From the NCBI RefSeq assembly GCF_014838825.1, contig NZ_JACYMO010000013.1:1-64000 (forward strand): a DNA stretch of 64,000 nucleotides, in the 5' to 3' direction. Position 1 is the first letter of the stretch; every line of letters begins with the position of its first letter. Made by a program: the position numbers and the translations under genes. Positions 42,717-52,796 of this stretch are shown here, piece after piece. The stretch comes from Erwinia persicina (GTDB lineage: Bacteria > Pseudomonadota > Gammaproteobacteria > Enterobacterales > Enterobacteriaceae). A model generated the notes under the pieces. It was not told the origin of the DNA and did no database searches. It was given only the letters and a program-made list of their open reading frames with translations.

Positions 42717-44795
42717 ATGAATGACAACTCGGATGTGATGTACCGGCAGCTGGTACAAAGCGTAGTCGATTACGCAATCTATATGATCACCCCTGATGGA
42801 ACGGTAACTAACTGGAATCCGGGCGCGCAGCGTGCCAAAGGCTACACCGCAGAGGAGATCGTCGGTAAGCACTTTTCCTGCTTCTACAGCGCTCAGGACC
42901 GGCTGCTGCAGCTGCCGGAAAGCAACCTGGCGATCGCCCGCCGCACCGGGCGTTTTGAAGATTATGGCTGGCGGTACCGTAAAGATGGCAGTGCCTTCTG
43001 GGCGCATGTGGTGATCGATGCGATCCGCAACGATGAGGACCGGCTGATCGGTTTCGCCAAGATCACCCGCGACTGTACCGAAGTGCGCGAGTATGAGCAG
43101 CAGATCCTGCGCACGAAAGAACTGGCCGAACAGAACAGCGCTAAAATGGCCTCGTTGTCGACCTTCCTCGACACCATTATTGCCAATATTCCCTCCTGCG
43201 TGATTGTGGAGGATGTCGTATCACGCGAGATCCTGCTGCTTAACAACAAAGCCGAACAGCTGCTGGGGGGCACGCAGCGCGATTTTATCGGCAAGCGCGG
43301 GCCGGAGTGCATGACTGCCGAAATGGGCGAATACTTTATGCAGCTCTCCGATGCTGCGCAGCGCAGAGAGGGAATGCAGCGCAATGAGCGGTTGCTGATG
43401 ACGCCGGGTGGCGAGCGGATCATCAGTGCCAGCGCCTCGATCATCCGCGGTAACGATGAGCACCATAACTATGTGCTGCTGATTGCCGATGATGTCACCG
43501 ACCAGCGGGCGGCCGATGCGCAAATTCATCATATGGCCCATCACGATAATCTGACCAGCCTGCCAAACCGCGTCCTGTTCAACCAGCGTCTGACCCAGGC
43601 GCTGCGCGACGATCGCGATGGGCGTCGCAAAACGGCCACGCTGGGGCTGGATCTGGATAACTTCAAAAACGTCAATGATGCCTTGGGCCACCAGACGGGT
43701 GACGATCTGCTGCGTTCCGTTGCGGTGCGTCTGCGTGGGGTTCTGCGTGACCAGGACACGCTGGCGCGCAGCGGCGGCGACGAGTTCTCCATTGTTCTGC
43801 CGGGGCTGACGCAGCGGCAGGAGGCTGAAGCCGTTGCCACCCGCCTGATCGAAACCATTCGTCCCCCGTTCAGCGTGGACGGGCATAACCTGTCGGTGGG
43901 GCTGAGTATTGGCATCGCCATTGCCGACGGCGGCATGGCCACGCCGGATGAGCTGTTACGCCGTGCGGATATGGCGCTGTACGAAGCCAAACGTAACGGC
44001 CGTAACCGTTTTGAACACTTTACTGAGACGATGGGTGCGATGGCGCAGAGGCGTCGGGCCATTGAAAACGATCTGCGTGAGGCACTCACCAGCCGCCAGC
44101 TGAGGCTGTATTACCAGCCCATTACCAACCATCTGCACCGGGAAATCATCGGCTATGAGGCCCTGATGCGCTGGCAGCACCCGGAAAGGGGCATCATCAT
44201 GCCGGTCGATTTTATTCCCATTGCCGAAGAGACCGGACTGATCCACAGCCTGGGAGCCTATGCGCTGTATGAAGCCTGCCGTGAGGCGGCGACCTGGCCG
44301 GGCGAGCAGAGCGTGGCGGTAAACCTGTCGCCGCTGCAGTTTAAAAACAGCGCGCTGGTGTCGGTCGTTGAGGCTGCGCTGAAGGAGTCCGGCCTGGCCC
44401 CGCACCGGCTGGAAGTGGAGATCACCGAATCCGTGCTGCTGGATAACACCCTGGTCAATATCCATATTTTGCAAAATCTCAAGGCGCTGGGCATCCGTAT
44501 TGCGCTGGATGACTTCGGCACCGGCTATTCGTCGCTGAGTTACCTGCGTTCCTTCCCGTTCGATAAAATCAAAATCGATAAGTCGTTTATCAACGACATG
44601 CACGACAGCCGCGAGGCACTGGCCATTATCCGCGCGATCACCGGGATGAGCCGCAGCCTGGACATTCAGATCACTGCGGAAGGGGTGGAAAGCAATGAGC
44701 AGTTTGAGCGGCTGAAGGAAGAGGGCTGTACGCTGTTCCAGGGCTACTATTTCGGCCGCCCGCAGCCGTCAGAGTGCCGCTTACAGGCGTTTTAA
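42717..44795 (+). CDS. PAS-PAS-GGDEF-EAL c-di-GMP turnover protein
   Basis: 692 residues from the ATG at 42717; open frame extends to 42678 and the start is uncertain because ribosome sites are weak. First PAS domain (VDYAIYMITPDGTVTNWNPGAQRAKGYTAEEIVGK) with its C-terminal motif, second PAS (~residues 155-260), then a cyclase domain with intact GGDEF and the inhibition site RDQD five residues before it, then a phosphodiesterase domain with YEALMRW, DDFGTGYSSL and AEGVES. Both halves look catalytically complete. No membrane segment, so a soluble sensor, perhaps binding a cofactor in the first PAS. Confidence 0.92.
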   Translation: MNDNSDVMYRQLVQSVVDYAIYMITPDGTVTNWNPGAQRAKGYTAEEIVGKHFSCFYSAQDRLLQLPESNLAIARRTGRFEDYGWRYRKDGSAFWAHVVIDAIRNDEDRLIGFAKITRDCTEVREYEQQILRTKELAEQNSAKMASLSTFLDTIIANIPSCVIVEDVVSREILLLNNKAEQLLGGTQRDFIGKRGPECMTAEMGEYFMQLSDAAQRREGMQRNERLLMTPGGERIISASASIIRGNDEHHNYVLLIADDVTDQRAADAQIHHMAHHDNLTSLPNRVLFNQRLTQALRDDRDGRRKTATLGLDLDNFKNVNDALGHQTGDDLLRSVAVRLRGVLRDQDTLARSGGDEFSIVLPGLTQRQEAEAVATRLIETIRPPFSVDGHNLSVGLSIGIAIADGGMATPDELLRRADMALYEAKRNGRNRFEHFTETMGAMAQRRRAIENDLREALTSRQLRLYYQPITNHLHREIIGYEALMRWQHPERGIIMPVDFIPIAEETGLIHSLGAYALYEACREAATWPGEQSVAVNLSPLQFKNSALVSVVEAALKESGLAPHRLEVEITESVLLDNTLVNIHILQNLKALGIRIALDDFGTGYSSLSYLRSFPFDKIKIDKSFINDMHDSREALAIIRAITGMSRSLDIQITAEGVESNEQFERLKEEGCTLFQGYYFGRPQPSECRLQAF

Positions 44796-44819
44796 GCTGT
44801 CCGTCAGGGCGTTTTCCGC

Positions 44820-44850
44820 TGCTGCCGGGCCAGAGACCGGCCCGGCAGCA
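44820..44850 (+). terminator. hairpin after PAS-GGDEF-EAL gene
   Basis: TGCTGCCGGGCC / GGCCCGGCAGCA, a 12-bp perfect stem with a seven-base loop, 25 bases after the stop; no T run. Confidence 0.7.
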
Positions 44851-44939
44851 GGCGGGGCCGGTAAATTGTTAATGAAATTGTGCCTTTTTGTTTCTCTCCC
44901 CTCACACCTTATACGTATAACTGTTACAGTATGCGCCAC

Positions 44940-44953
44940 TGTTACCGGTAACA
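44940..44953. promoter_or_regulatory. GntR-type operator before the gluconate dehydrogenase operon
   Basis: TGTTACCGGTAACA is a perfect 14-bp palindrome and the core of the enteric GntR/IdnR operator. It lies 113 bases before the first gene of the operon. A perfect TTATACGTATAA palindrome sits 20 bases to its left and may be part of the promoter. Confidence 0.75.
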
Positions 44954-45065
44954 AAAAAGCGTATAAAGGCCGGAACAGCAAAGACCCCCTATATCAGTGT
45001 GACGATAAAATCATCCGACCCCCATTTTAGCGATCGCCCACGCGAACGTTTGAGAAGGCAATGTC

Positions 45066-45803
45066 ATGTCAGAGCAAAAAACAGGCAGTACCCGCAGGGA
45101 TTTTCTGCTGAAAACCATTACCCTCGCCCCGGCGATGGCGATAGGTTCCGCCGGACTGGGTTCACTGGCCGCTGTCGCGCCCGCCGTGGCGAAAGAGGCT
45201 GCCGCCACCGGCCCGCAGCAGGCGCGTGAGTATCAGCCCACCTGGTTTACCCCGGAAGAGTACGCCTTTGTGCAGGCGGCAGTCGCCCGGCTGATCCCCG
45301 CCGATGAGCGTGGCCCCGGCGCGCTGGAAGCTGGCGTACCCGAATACATCGACCGCCAGATGAATACGCCCTACGCCACCGGCAGCAACTGGTATATGCA
45401 GGGACCCTTCCACCCGGATGCCGATAAAGCTCTGGGTTATCAGCTGCCGCTGACGCCGCGTGATATCTACCGGCTTGGCCTGGCCGACGCCGATGCGCTG
45501 GCAAAGCAGCAGCACGGTAAGCTTTTCGCGCAGTTAAGCAGCGAACAGCAGGACGCCTTTTTACAGGCCCTGGAAGCGGGCAGCGTGACGCTGCCACAGC
45601 TTCCGGCGAAAACCTTCTTTTCCTTCCTGTTACAGAACACCCGCGAAGGCTTTTTCAGTGACCCGATCCACGGGGGCAATCAGGGGCTGGTCGGCTGGCA
45701 GTTGATCAACTTCCCGGGCGCACGCGCCGACTTTATGGACTGGGTGGAACGCGGCGAGCGTTACACGCTGCCGCCGGTATCAATTCGCGGGGAAAGAAGC
45801 TAA
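45066..45803 (+). CDS. gluconate 2-dehydrogenase subunit 3 (Tat-exported)
   Basis: 245 residues. The N-terminus [23 protein letters not shown] is a twin-arginine signal (Arg10, Arg11), as in the small subunit of FAD-dependent gluconate and 2-ketogluconate dehydrogenases. The rest fits the gluconate_2-dh3 family: [40 protein letters not shown] and [24 protein letters not shown]. It carries no cofactor motif itself; it carries the flavin subunit to the periplasm. First gene of a tight three-gene operon. Confidence 0.92.
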   Translation: MSEQKTGSTRRDFLLKTITLAPAMAIGSAGLGSLAAVAPAVAKEAAATGPQQAREYQPTWFTPEEYAFVQAAVARLIPADERGPGALEAGVPEYIDRQMNTPYATGSNWYMQGPFHPDADKALGYQLPLTPRDIYRLGLADADALAKQQHGKLFAQLSSEQQDAFLQALEAGSVTLPQLPAKTFFSFLLQNTREGFFSDPIHGGNQGLVGWQLINFPGARADFMDWVERGERYTLPPVSIRGERS

Positions 45804-45805
45804 TC

Positions 45806-47590
45806 ATGGCTAACGAACAGAAAAAAGTGGATGCAGTGATCGTCGGTTTCGGCTGGGCCGGGGCGATCATGGCGAAAGAGCTGACCGAAGCGGGTCTGAA
45901 CGTGGTGGCGCTGGAGCGCGGCCCGCACCGGGATACCTATCCTGACGGGGCTTATCCCCAGGTGATTGACGAGCTGACCTATAACATCCGTAAAAAGCTG
46001 TTCCAGGATCTGTCAAAAAGCACCGTCACCATCCGTCATAACGCTGCGCAGACCGCACAGCCGTATCGTCAGCTGGCCGCGTTCCTGCCGGGTACCGGCA
46101 CAGGTGGCGCGGGCCTGCACTGGTCGGGCGTGCATTTCCGCGTTGACCCGATGGAACTGCGGATGCGCAGCCACTATGAAGAGCGCTACGGCAAAAATTT
46201 CATCCCGGAAGGCATGACCATTCAGGACTTCGGCGTGACCTATGACGAGCTGGAGCCGTTCTTCGACCAGGCCGAGAAGGTGTTCGGCACCTCCGGTTCG
46301 GCATGGAGTGTGAAGGGCAAAGTGGTCGGCCAGGGCGGCAAAGGTAACCCGTTTGCCCCGGACCGTTCCAGCCCGTTCCCGCTGCCCGCGCAGAAGCGCA
46401 CCTGGTCAGCGCAGCTGTTCGCCCAGGCGGCGGAGAGCATCGGCTATCACCCCTATGATTTGCCGTCAGCCAATACCTCCGGCCCGTACACCAATACCTA
46501 CGGCGCGCAGATGGGGCCGTGCAACTTCTGCGGCTACTGCAGCGGCTATGCCTGCTACATGTATTCCAAAGCCTCACCAAACGTCAATATTCTGCCTGCG
46601 CTGCGCCAGGAGGCAAAATTTGAACTGCGCAACAATGCACACGTCCTGCGGGTGAACCTGACCGACGATAAAAAGCGTGCCACCGGTGTCACTTATGTCG
46701 ATGCGCTGGGGCGCGAGCAGGTACAGCCGGCGGATCTGGTGATCCTGTCGGCCTTCCAGTTCCACAACGTCCACCTGATGCTGCTGTCCGGCATTGGTAA
46801 ACCGTACGATCCGGTGACCAACGAAGGCACCGTCGGGCGTAACTTTGCCTACCAGAATATCTCCACCATCAAAGCCTTCTTCGGTAAGGATGTGTTCACC
46901 AATAACTTTATCGGGGCGGGCGGTGCCGGGGTGGGCGTCGACGACTTCAACGCCGACAACTTTGACCATGCGAAATACGGTTTTGTCGGCGGCTCACCGA
47001 TGTGGGTGAATCAGGCGGGTGTGAAACCGATCTCCGGCCTGCCAACGCCGCCGGGAACGCCAAACTGGGGCAGCAAATGGAAAGCGGCAGTGGCCGATCA
47101 TTACACGCACCATGTGTCGATGGATGCCCACGGTGCGCACCAGTCTTACCGCAATAACTACCTCGATCTGGATCCAAACTACAAGGATATCCACGGCCAG
47201 CCGCTGCTGCGTATGACCTTCGACTGGCAGGATAACGACATTAAAATGTCGCAGTTTATGCACGGTCGCATGCACAAGATTGCCGAAGCGATGAATCCAA
47301 AGCTCATCAGCGGCACGCCAAAAATGCCGGGGACGCATTTCGATACCACCGTGTATCAGACCACGCATATGAACGGTGGGGCGATCATGGGTGAAGACCC
47401 GAAAACCAGCGCCATTAACCGCTATCTGCAGAGCTGGGATGTGCCGAACGTGTTTGTTCCCGGTGCCTCGGCGTTCCCGCAGGGGCTGGGTTATAACCCG
47501 ACCGGTATGGTCGCTGCGCTCACCTACTGGTCAGCAAAAGCGATCCGCGAACAGTACCTGAAAAACCCGGGTCCACTGGTGCAGGCATAA
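45806..47590 (+). CDS. gluconate 2-dehydrogenase flavoprotein subunit (GMC family)
   Basis: 594 residues, beginning two bases after subunit 3. GMC oxidoreductase: VIVGFGWAGAIMAKELTEAGLNVVALERG is the FAD-binding fold near the N-terminus (GxGxxG at residues 14-19), GTGTGGAGLHWSGVHFR follows, and the C-terminal half has HMNGGAIMGEDP and FVPGASAFPQGLGYNPTGMVAALTYW. No signal peptide of its own, so it is exported with its Tat partner. Oxidises D-gluconate (or 2-ketogluconate; sequence alone does not separate the two) in the periplasm. Confidence 0.93.
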   Translation: MANEQKKVDAVIVGFGWAGAIMAKELTEAGLNVVALERGPHRDTYPDGAYPQVIDELTYNIRKKLFQDLSKSTVTIRHNAAQTAQPYRQLAAFLPGTGTGGAGLHWSGVHFRVDPMELRMRSHYEERYGKNFIPEGMTIQDFGVTYDELEPFFDQAEKVFGTSGSAWSVKGKVVGQGGKGNPFAPDRSSPFPLPAQKRTWSAQLFAQAAESIGYHPYDLPSANTSGPYTNTYGAQMGPCNFCGYCSGYACYMYSKASPNVNILPALRQEAKFELRNNAHVLRVNLTDDKKRATGVTYVDALGREQVQPADLVILSAFQFHNVHLMLLSGIGKPYDPVTNEGTVGRNFAYQNISTIKAFFGKDVFTNNFIGAGGAGVGVDDFNADNFDHAKYGFVGGSPMWVNQAGVKPISGLPTPPGTPNWGSKWKAAVADHYTHHVSMDAHGAHQSYRNNYLDLDPNYKDIHGQPLLRMTFDWQDNDIKMSQFMHGRMHKIAEAMNPKLISGTPKMPGTHFDTTVYQTTHMNGGAIMGEDPKTSAINRYLQSWDVPNVFVPGASAFPQGLGYNPTGMVAALTYWSAKAIREQYLKNPGPLVQA

Positions 47591-47600
47591 GGATAAACAG

Positions 47601-48917
47601 ATGAAAAAGTTACTTCTTATTGCCCTGCTGCCGGGCATGATGGCACTGAACGCCCTGGCGGCAGACGGTGCGGATGCGCAGATAGCGCGCGGCGAGTACC
47701 TGGCGCGCGCGGGGGACTGTGTGGCCTGCCATACCAAAGCTGGCGGTGAGCCGTTTGCCGGTGGCCTGCCGATGGCGACGCCAATCGGTACCCTCTACTC
47801 CACCAATATCACGCCGGATAAGCAGAGCGGCATTGGCGGCTACAGCTACGACGACTTCCAGAAAGCGGTACGCCACGGCGTGGCGAAAAATGGCGATACG
47901 CTCTACCCGGCGATGCCTTACCCCTCTTACGCCGTCGTCAGCGATGAGGATATGCAGGCGCTGTATGCCTACTTTATGCACGGCGTGAAGCCGGTGGCGC
48001 AGGCCAATCAGGAAAGTGATATCCCCTGGCCGCTGTCAATGCGCTGGCCGCTGGCGATCTGGCGCGGGGTGTTTGCCCCGGACGTGAAAGCCTTCCAGCC
48101 GGTGCAGGGTCAGGATCCGGTGCTGGCGCGCGGTCAGTATCTGGTGGAAGGGCTGGGGCACTGCGGGGCCTGCCATACGCCACGCAGCATCACCATGCAG
48201 GAAAAAGCGCTGAACAACGACGAGGGCAGCGACTTCCTTTCCGGCAGTAACGCACCGATTGACGGCTGGACCGCCAGTAACCTGCGCGGCGACGGACGTG
48301 ATGGTCTGGGGCGCTGGAGCGAGGACGACCTGGTGCAGTTCCTGCGGATGGGGCGCAACGATCATACGGCGGTCTTCGGCGGCATGACCGACGTGGTGCA
48401 GCACAGCCTGCAGCACCTGACCGCGGAAGATGCCACGGCGATTGCCCGCTATCTGAAGTCGCTGGGCGCGAAAGATCCGAATCAGGTGGGCTTTACGCCG
48501 GACGATACGGTGGCGAAAGCGCTGTGGAAAGGTGATGACAGTAAAACCGGTGCGTCGGTCTACGTGGACAGCTGCGCCGCCTGCCATAAAACGGACGGCA
48601 GCGGCTATGCGCGCTTCTTCCCGGAACTGCGCGGAAACCCGGTAGTGCTGGCATCCGATCCCACGTCGCTGATTCATATTGTGCTCAGTGGCGCGCAGCT
48701 GCCGGGCATGAAGGGCGCACCGACCACCATCACCATGCCGGCCTTCGGCTGGCGGCTGAACGACCAGCAGGTGGCGGACGTGGTGAACTTTATCCGCACC
48801 AGCTGGGGCAATACCGCGACGTCTACGGTGTCCGCCAGCGATGTGGCTAAGGTGCGTAAGGATGAGGCCGTGGTGCATCAGCAGGGGAATGCCGACGTGG
48901 AGAAACTGACGCCGTAA
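47601..48917 (+). CDS. gluconate 2-dehydrogenase cytochrome c subunit
   Basis: 438 residues. Signal peptide MKKLLLIALLPGMMALNALAA, then three haem-binding motifs: CVACH (Cys40), CGACH (Cys188) and CAACH (Cys325). Three cytochrome c domains in a row are characteristic of the membrane-bound cytochrome subunit of FAD-type gluconate, sorbitol and alcohol dehydrogenases. It moves electrons from the flavoprotein to ubiquinone at the outer face of the inner membrane. Confidence 0.95.
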   Translation: MKKLLLIALLPGMMALNALAADGADAQIARGEYLARAGDCVACHTKAGGEPFAGGLPMATPIGTLYSTNITPDKQSGIGGYSYDDFQKAVRHGVAKNGDTLYPAMPYPSYAVVSDEDMQALYAYFMHGVKPVAQANQESDIPWPLSMRWPLAIWRGVFAPDVKAFQPVQGQDPVLARGQYLVEGLGHCGACHTPRSITMQEKALNNDEGSDFLSGSNAPIDGWTASNLRGDGRDGLGRWSEDDLVQFLRMGRNDHTAVFGGMTDVVQHSLQHLTAEDATAIARYLKSLGAKDPNQVGFTPDDTVAKALWKGDDSKTGASVYVDSCAACHKTDGSGYARFFPELRGNPVVLASDPTSLIHIVLSGAQLPGMKGAPTTITMPAFGWRLNDQQVADVVNFIRTSWGNTATSTVSASDVAKVRKDEAVVHQQGNADVEKLTP

Positions 48918-48932
48918 CGGGCGGTCGGAAAG

Positions 48933-48989
48933 GGGGACGGCAATCGCGCCGCCCCCTTCACCCCCTCGTGCCGACGCCCCGTCGGCACG
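48933..48989. terminator. two hairpins between the gluconate dehydrogenase operon and yiaS
   Basis: GGGGGACGGC pairs with GCCGCCCCC (one bulged A) just after the cytochrome stop; then CGTGCCGAC-GCCCC-GTCGGCACG is a perfect 9-bp stem. Neither has a T run. They lie between convergent operons. Confidence 0.6.
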
Positions 48990-49097
48990 TCCTGGAAATC
49001 ATCGCTTCTTCGGCGCAGCAGGAAAGCGAAATGCTTTTAACCGCTGTGGCTCCAGCCTAACCCCGGTCCTCACCAGCAGAAAGAGAGCCGCCAGCGG

Positions 49098-49796
49098 TCA
49101 CTGCCCGTAATACGCCCCCGCTCCATGCTTGCGCAGATAGTGCTTATCCAGCAGCACCTGCTGCATATCCTTCATGCCAGGCGTCAGCTGGCGCGAGAAA
49201 ATCCCCATATAGGCAATTTCTTCCAGCACCACCGCATTGTGGACGGCGTTGTCGGCAGTGCTGCCCCAGGCAAACGGTCCGTGGGCGTTGACCAGCACCG
49301 CCGGGACCGCCGTCGGGCTGATGCCGCGCGAACGGAAGGTGTCGATAATCACCTCGCCGGTGTTATGTTCGTAATCGTCAGCGATCTCCTGCGGCGTCAT
49401 CAGGCGCGTACAGGGTATGGGGCCGTAGAAATAGTCGGCGTGCGTGGTGCCCCAGGCCGGCAGGTCCAACCCGGCCTGCGCCCAGATGGTGGCGTGGCGC
49501 GAATGGGTATGAACAATGCCCCCGATATCAGCGAACGCCCGGTACAGCGCCAGATGCGTGGCGGTATCGGACGACGGCTTTTTGCTGCCCTCGACGGTGC
49601 GGCCGCTTTCCAGCTCCACTACCACGATATCGTCCACGGTCATGCCGTCGTACTCCACCCCGGACGGCTTGATCGCCACCAGCCCGCGGCTGCGGTCAAT
49701 GGCACTGACGTTGCCCCAGGTGAAGGTCACCAGACGGTGACGCGGCAGCGCCAGGTTAGCCTCGAACACCTGCTGTTTCAGCGTAGTTAAGCTCAC
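49098..49796 (-). CDS. yiaS: L-ribulose-5-phosphate 4-epimerase (YiaS/UlaF/SgbE)
   Basis: 232 residues of the class II aldolase/AraD family: [44 protein letters not shown] with zinc-ligand histidines, and [22 protein letters not shown]. Very close to AraD/UlaF/SgbE in length and motifs. It converts L-ribulose-5-P to D-xylulose-5-P, the last step before the pentose phosphate pathway. Start overlaps the yiaR stop by four bases; last gene of the operon. Confidence 0.94.
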   Translation of the reverse strand: MSLTTLKQQVFEANLALPRHRLVTFTWGNVSAIDRSRGLVAIKPSGVEYDGMTVDDIVVVELESGRTVEGSKKPSSDTATHLALYRAFADIGGIVHTHSRHATIWAQAGLDLPAWGTTHADYFYGPIPCTRLMTPQEIADDYEHNTGEVIIDTFRSRGISPTAVPAVLVNAHGPFAWGSTADNAVHNAVVLEEIAYMGIFSRQLTPGMKDMQQVLLDKHYLRKHGAGAYYGQ

Positions 49797-50650
49797 TGTA
49801 AGCCTCCTTCCTGCATTTTCTGTTCAATCCAGCGCCGGGCCTGCACGATCTCGGTCACCGGTTCCTCGGCTTTCTCGGTCCACATCTCAATCAGAAACGC
49901 CCCGCGATAGTTAAGTGCTTTCAGCGTGCGGAACACGCCGACAAAGTCGACGCAGCCGTCACCAAACGGCACATCGCGGAACTGCCCCGGCGAGCTGGCG
50001 GTGACGGGCTGGGTGTCTTTCAGGTGGATGGCGGCAATGCGGTCAATGCCCAGCGCCAGCTCGGCGGCAACGTCGTTGCCCCAGGCGGTGAGGTTGCCGA
50101 CATCGGGATAGACAGTGAACCACGGCGAGGCCTGCTGTTTATCCCAGTGTTTCCACTTGCTGATGGCATTGATAAATTCGGTGTCCATAATCTCGACCGC
50201 CAGCATCACCTGCGCGGCGGCAGCGCGGTCCACCGCCCAGGCCAGCCCTTCGGCAAAGCGCGCCACCGTGCCCTCATCGTGCGGTTCGTAATAAACGTCG
50301 TAGCCCGCCAGCTGGATGGTACGGATGCCGACGTCCTTCGCCAGCTGGATCGCCTGCTCCATCAGGGTATAGGCCTGCTGGCGCGTGGCCGGGTCCCGGC
50401 TGCCGAACGGGAAACGGCGGTGGCCGGACAGGCACATTGACGGGATGCTGACCCCGGTTTCCATCATCGCGTTGACCAGCGACAGGCGCTGCTCTTTGCT
50501 CCACTGTAAGCGCGACAGGCGCAGATCGGTTTCGTCCACCGACATCTCAACGAAGTCGAAGCCGCAGGCTTTCGCCAGGGCCAGACGTTCCGGCCAGCTC
50601 AGGTGTGCAGGCAGCGCTTTTTCATAAATTCCCAGCGGGTGTTGGCGCAT
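49793..50650 (-). CDS. yiaR: L-ribulose-5-phosphate 3-epimerase (YiaR/UlaE/SgbU)
   Basis: 285 residues, matching UlaE/Sgb[93 protein letters not shown] and FLIEMWTEK, a TIM-barrel with acidic and His metal ligands. Interconverts L-xylulose-5-P and L-ribulose-5-P. Two bases downstream of yiaQ. Confidence 0.94.
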   Translation of the reverse strand: MRQHPLGIYEKALPAHLSWPERLALAKACGFDFVEMSVDETDLRLSRLQWSKEQRLSLVNAMMETGVSIPSMCLSGHRRFPFGSRDPATRQQAYTLMEQAIQLAKDVGIRTIQLAGYDVYYEPHDEGTVARFAEGLAWAVDRAAAAQVMLAVEIMDTEFINAISKWKHWDKQQASPWFTVYPDVGNLTAWGNDVAAELALGIDRIAAIHLKDTQPVTASSPGQFRDVPFGDGCVDFVGVFRTLKALNYRGAFLIEMWTEKAEEPVTEIVQARRWIEQKMQEGGLQ

Positions 50651-50652
50651 GG

Positions 50653-51315
50653 TTAGTGTCCCCAGATGTTGGCAATGGCCTGATGGAAGTCGGCAGCCGT
50701 CGCCAGCCCGTCGGCACTTTCGCTGAGTGCCCGGCCGACGATAAACGCCTTCACGTCGATCTCTTTAAACTGCGGCAGCTCATCTGGCGTAATGCCGCCG
50801 GTCACCGACAGGGCAAAGCCCAGATCGGACAGCGCTTTCATCGCGTCCAGATCCTGATGGCTCCACTGCTGGCCGCTGGCCTGTGCATCCCGTCCGCGAT
50901 GGTAGATCGCCTGCGTCAGCCCCAGCTCGCGCCAGCGCCTGGCATCGTCCAGCGTCCAGTGGCCGAACAGCTCAATCTGGATATCGCCCTGATGCTGATG
51001 CGCCACCTCCAGCGCGCTGGCAAAGGTGGCCAGCGGGGCGCTGCAGATCACCGTCATCCAGTTGGCCCCGGCTTCAAAGGCCAGTTTTGCCAGCGTGGCC
51101 CCGGCGTCGGCTACTTTGAAATCGGCCACCAGCGTTTTATCCGGGAGCAGCTGGCGCAGCTGGCGCACGGCATCAATCCCGGCGCTTAAGCAGAGAAGGG
51201 TGCCCGCTTCGACAATATCGACCTGATGGTGCAGGCGCTGCGCCGTCGCCAGGGCGGCATCCAGCCGGGTGTGATCGAGCGCCAGCTGCAGCCGGGGAAC
51301 AGGGGAATGACTCAT
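50653..51315 (-). CDS. yiaQ: 3-keto-L-gulonate-6-phosphate decarboxylase (YiaQ/UlaD/SgbH)
   Basis: 220 residues. LQLALDHTRLDAAL, VDIVEAGTLLCLSAG, LVADFKVADAGATLA (catalytic Asp-x-Lys-x-x-Asp set), and FALSVTGGITPDELPQFKEIDVKAFIVGRALS place it in the orotidine-phosphate decarboxylase suprafamily as KGPDC. It decarboxylates 3-keto-L-gulonate-6-P to L-xylulose-5-P. Its ATG overlaps the kinase stop by four bases. Confidence 0.95.
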   Translation of the reverse strand: MSHSPVPRLQLALDHTRLDAALATAQRLHHQVDIVEAGTLLCLSAGIDAVRQLRQLLPDKTLVADFKVADAGATLAKLAFEAGANWMTVICSAPLATFASALEVAHQHQGDIQIELFGHWTLDDARRWRELGLTQAIYHRGRDAQASGQQWSHQDLDAMKALSDLGFALSVTGGITPDELPQFKEIDVKAFIVGRALSESADGLATAADFHQAIANIWGH

Positions 51316-52796
51316 GCGGTGACTCCTTGTACGGCGATCAGTGCCGTGATTAGCTGCTGATAACGCTGGTATTTTTTCTGATACAGCGCGTGACGCCCGG
51401 CGTCCGGCTGATAGCTGACGATGGCCGGTTGCAGCGCCTGCTGCGCCGCTTGCAGCGAGGCACAGGCTCCGGTGCCAGTCATGGCCGCCAGCGCCGCCCC
51501 CAGGCAGCCGCTCTCTTCAATCTGTGGGATCTCGACCGGCAGACCGCTGGCATCGGCAAACATCTGCATCCACTCGGCGGAACGCGTTGGGCCGCCGCTC
51601 AGGCGCAGGGCGCTGACCTGCGGGAAGCGTGTCAGAATGCGGTTCAGATGGGTGAGGTGCGAGAACACCACGCCTTCGTAGATCGCCTGTACCAGGTGGC
51701 CGCGCTGGTGGCCTGCCTGCAGGCCAAAGAAGCTGGCGTGCAGGTCGCCCCCGGCATTACAGCCGTAGAGGAACGGCAGGAACAGCAGCGAGCTTTGTGC
51801 AGGGGGCAGGGCGGCGACCCACTGATTCAGCTGTGCATAGTCGTCAATTCCCCACTGCTGGCAGAACCACTCCAGGTTGGCCGCCGAGGTCGGGCTGGCT
51901 TCGTGAATAATGTACTGACCGTCAATGGCGTAGCGGCCGTAGACAAACGGGTGGCCGGTTTCGTCGCTGATGCGGTCGGTGATGCCGCTGGTCACGGACC
52001 AGGTCCCCATCACCGCGTTCAGCCGGGTGTCATCGTGCAGTCCGGCGCACAGCGCGGTAGAAACCACGTCGAACAGCCCGCCCACCACCGGCGTGCCCTC
52101 GCGCAGCCCGCACAGGGCTGCCGCCTCTGCGGTCACCTGTCCGGCGATGGCCGTTGACCCGACGATCGGCGGCAGGGCCGGAAGAATGTCACCGATACCG
52201 AGCGTGTCGGCCAGCGCGGCAGACCAGCCGCCCTGCTGTATGTCGTAGAGATTAGATTCGGAAATATTGGTTTCTTCGCAGGCCAGTTCCCCGGTCAGGC
52301 AGTAGCGCAGATAGTCATGGGCCATCAGCACGCTGCCGATAGCCGCGTAGCGCTGCGGCTCGTGCTCCTTCAGCCAGCGAAGCAGTGAGACCGGGTGTCC
52401 GGTCCACAGCGTCTGCCGGGTGAGCGGGTAGAGCGTCTGCGGCATGCCGTCCCGCTGCCACTGCTGCACCAGCGCCAGCGCCCGGCGGTCAGAGGAGAGG
52501 ATGCCGTTGCCCAGCGGCTGACGCTGTTTATCCAGCAGGAACAGACCTTTCCCCTGGGCAGATATGCCCACCCCGGCGACCTGGTTTGCCTGCAGCCCGC
52601 TGCTTTTCATCACGTCCGCAATCACCCTGGCAGCCTGCTGCCAGAGCTGCGGCATATCACGCTCGGCGCGGCCGGGTTCCGGTACCAGCACCGGCAGTGT
52701 CTGCCGGGATACCGCCCGTTCCCGACCCTGTGCGTCATACAGACCGGCTTTAATAAAGGTGCCGCCGCAGTCCAGTCCTAACCAGTAGTGGCTCAT
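51312..52796 (-). CDS. lyxK: L-xylulose/3-keto-L-gulonate kinase LyxK
   Basis: 494 residues of the FGGY family: YWLGLDCGGTFIKAGLYDAQGRE at the start (phosphate loop), GVGISAQGKGLFLLD, and LRLSGGPTRSAEWMQMFADASGLPVEIPQIEESGCLGAALAAMTGTG in the C-domain. Resembles E. coli LyxK (498). In the ascorbate route it phosphorylates 3-keto-L-gulonate. Overlaps the transporter gene before it by four bases. Confidence 0.93.
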   Translation of the reverse strand: MSHYWLGLDCGGTFIKAGLYDAQGRERAVSRQTLPVLVPEPGRAERDMPQLWQQAARVIADVMKSSGLQANQVAGVGISAQGKGLFLLDKQRQPLGNGILSSDRRALALVQQWQRDGMPQTLYPLTRQTLWTGHPVSLLRWLKEHEPQRYAAIGSVLMAHDYLRYCLTGELACEETNISESNLYDIQQGGWSAALADTLGIGDILPALPPIVGSTAIAGQVTAEAAALCGLREGTPVVGGLFDVVSTALCAGLHDDTRLNAVMGTWSVTSGITDRISDETGHPFVYGRYAIDGQYIIHEASPTSAANLEWFCQQWGIDDYAQLNQWVAALPPAQSSLLFLPFLYGCNAGGDLHASFFGLQAGHQRGHLVQAIYEGVVFSHLTHLNRILTRFPQVSALRLSGGPTRSAEWMQMFADASGLPVEIPQIEESGCLGAALAAMTGTGACASLQAAQQALQPAIVSYQPDAGRHALYQKKYQRYQQLITALIAVQGVTA

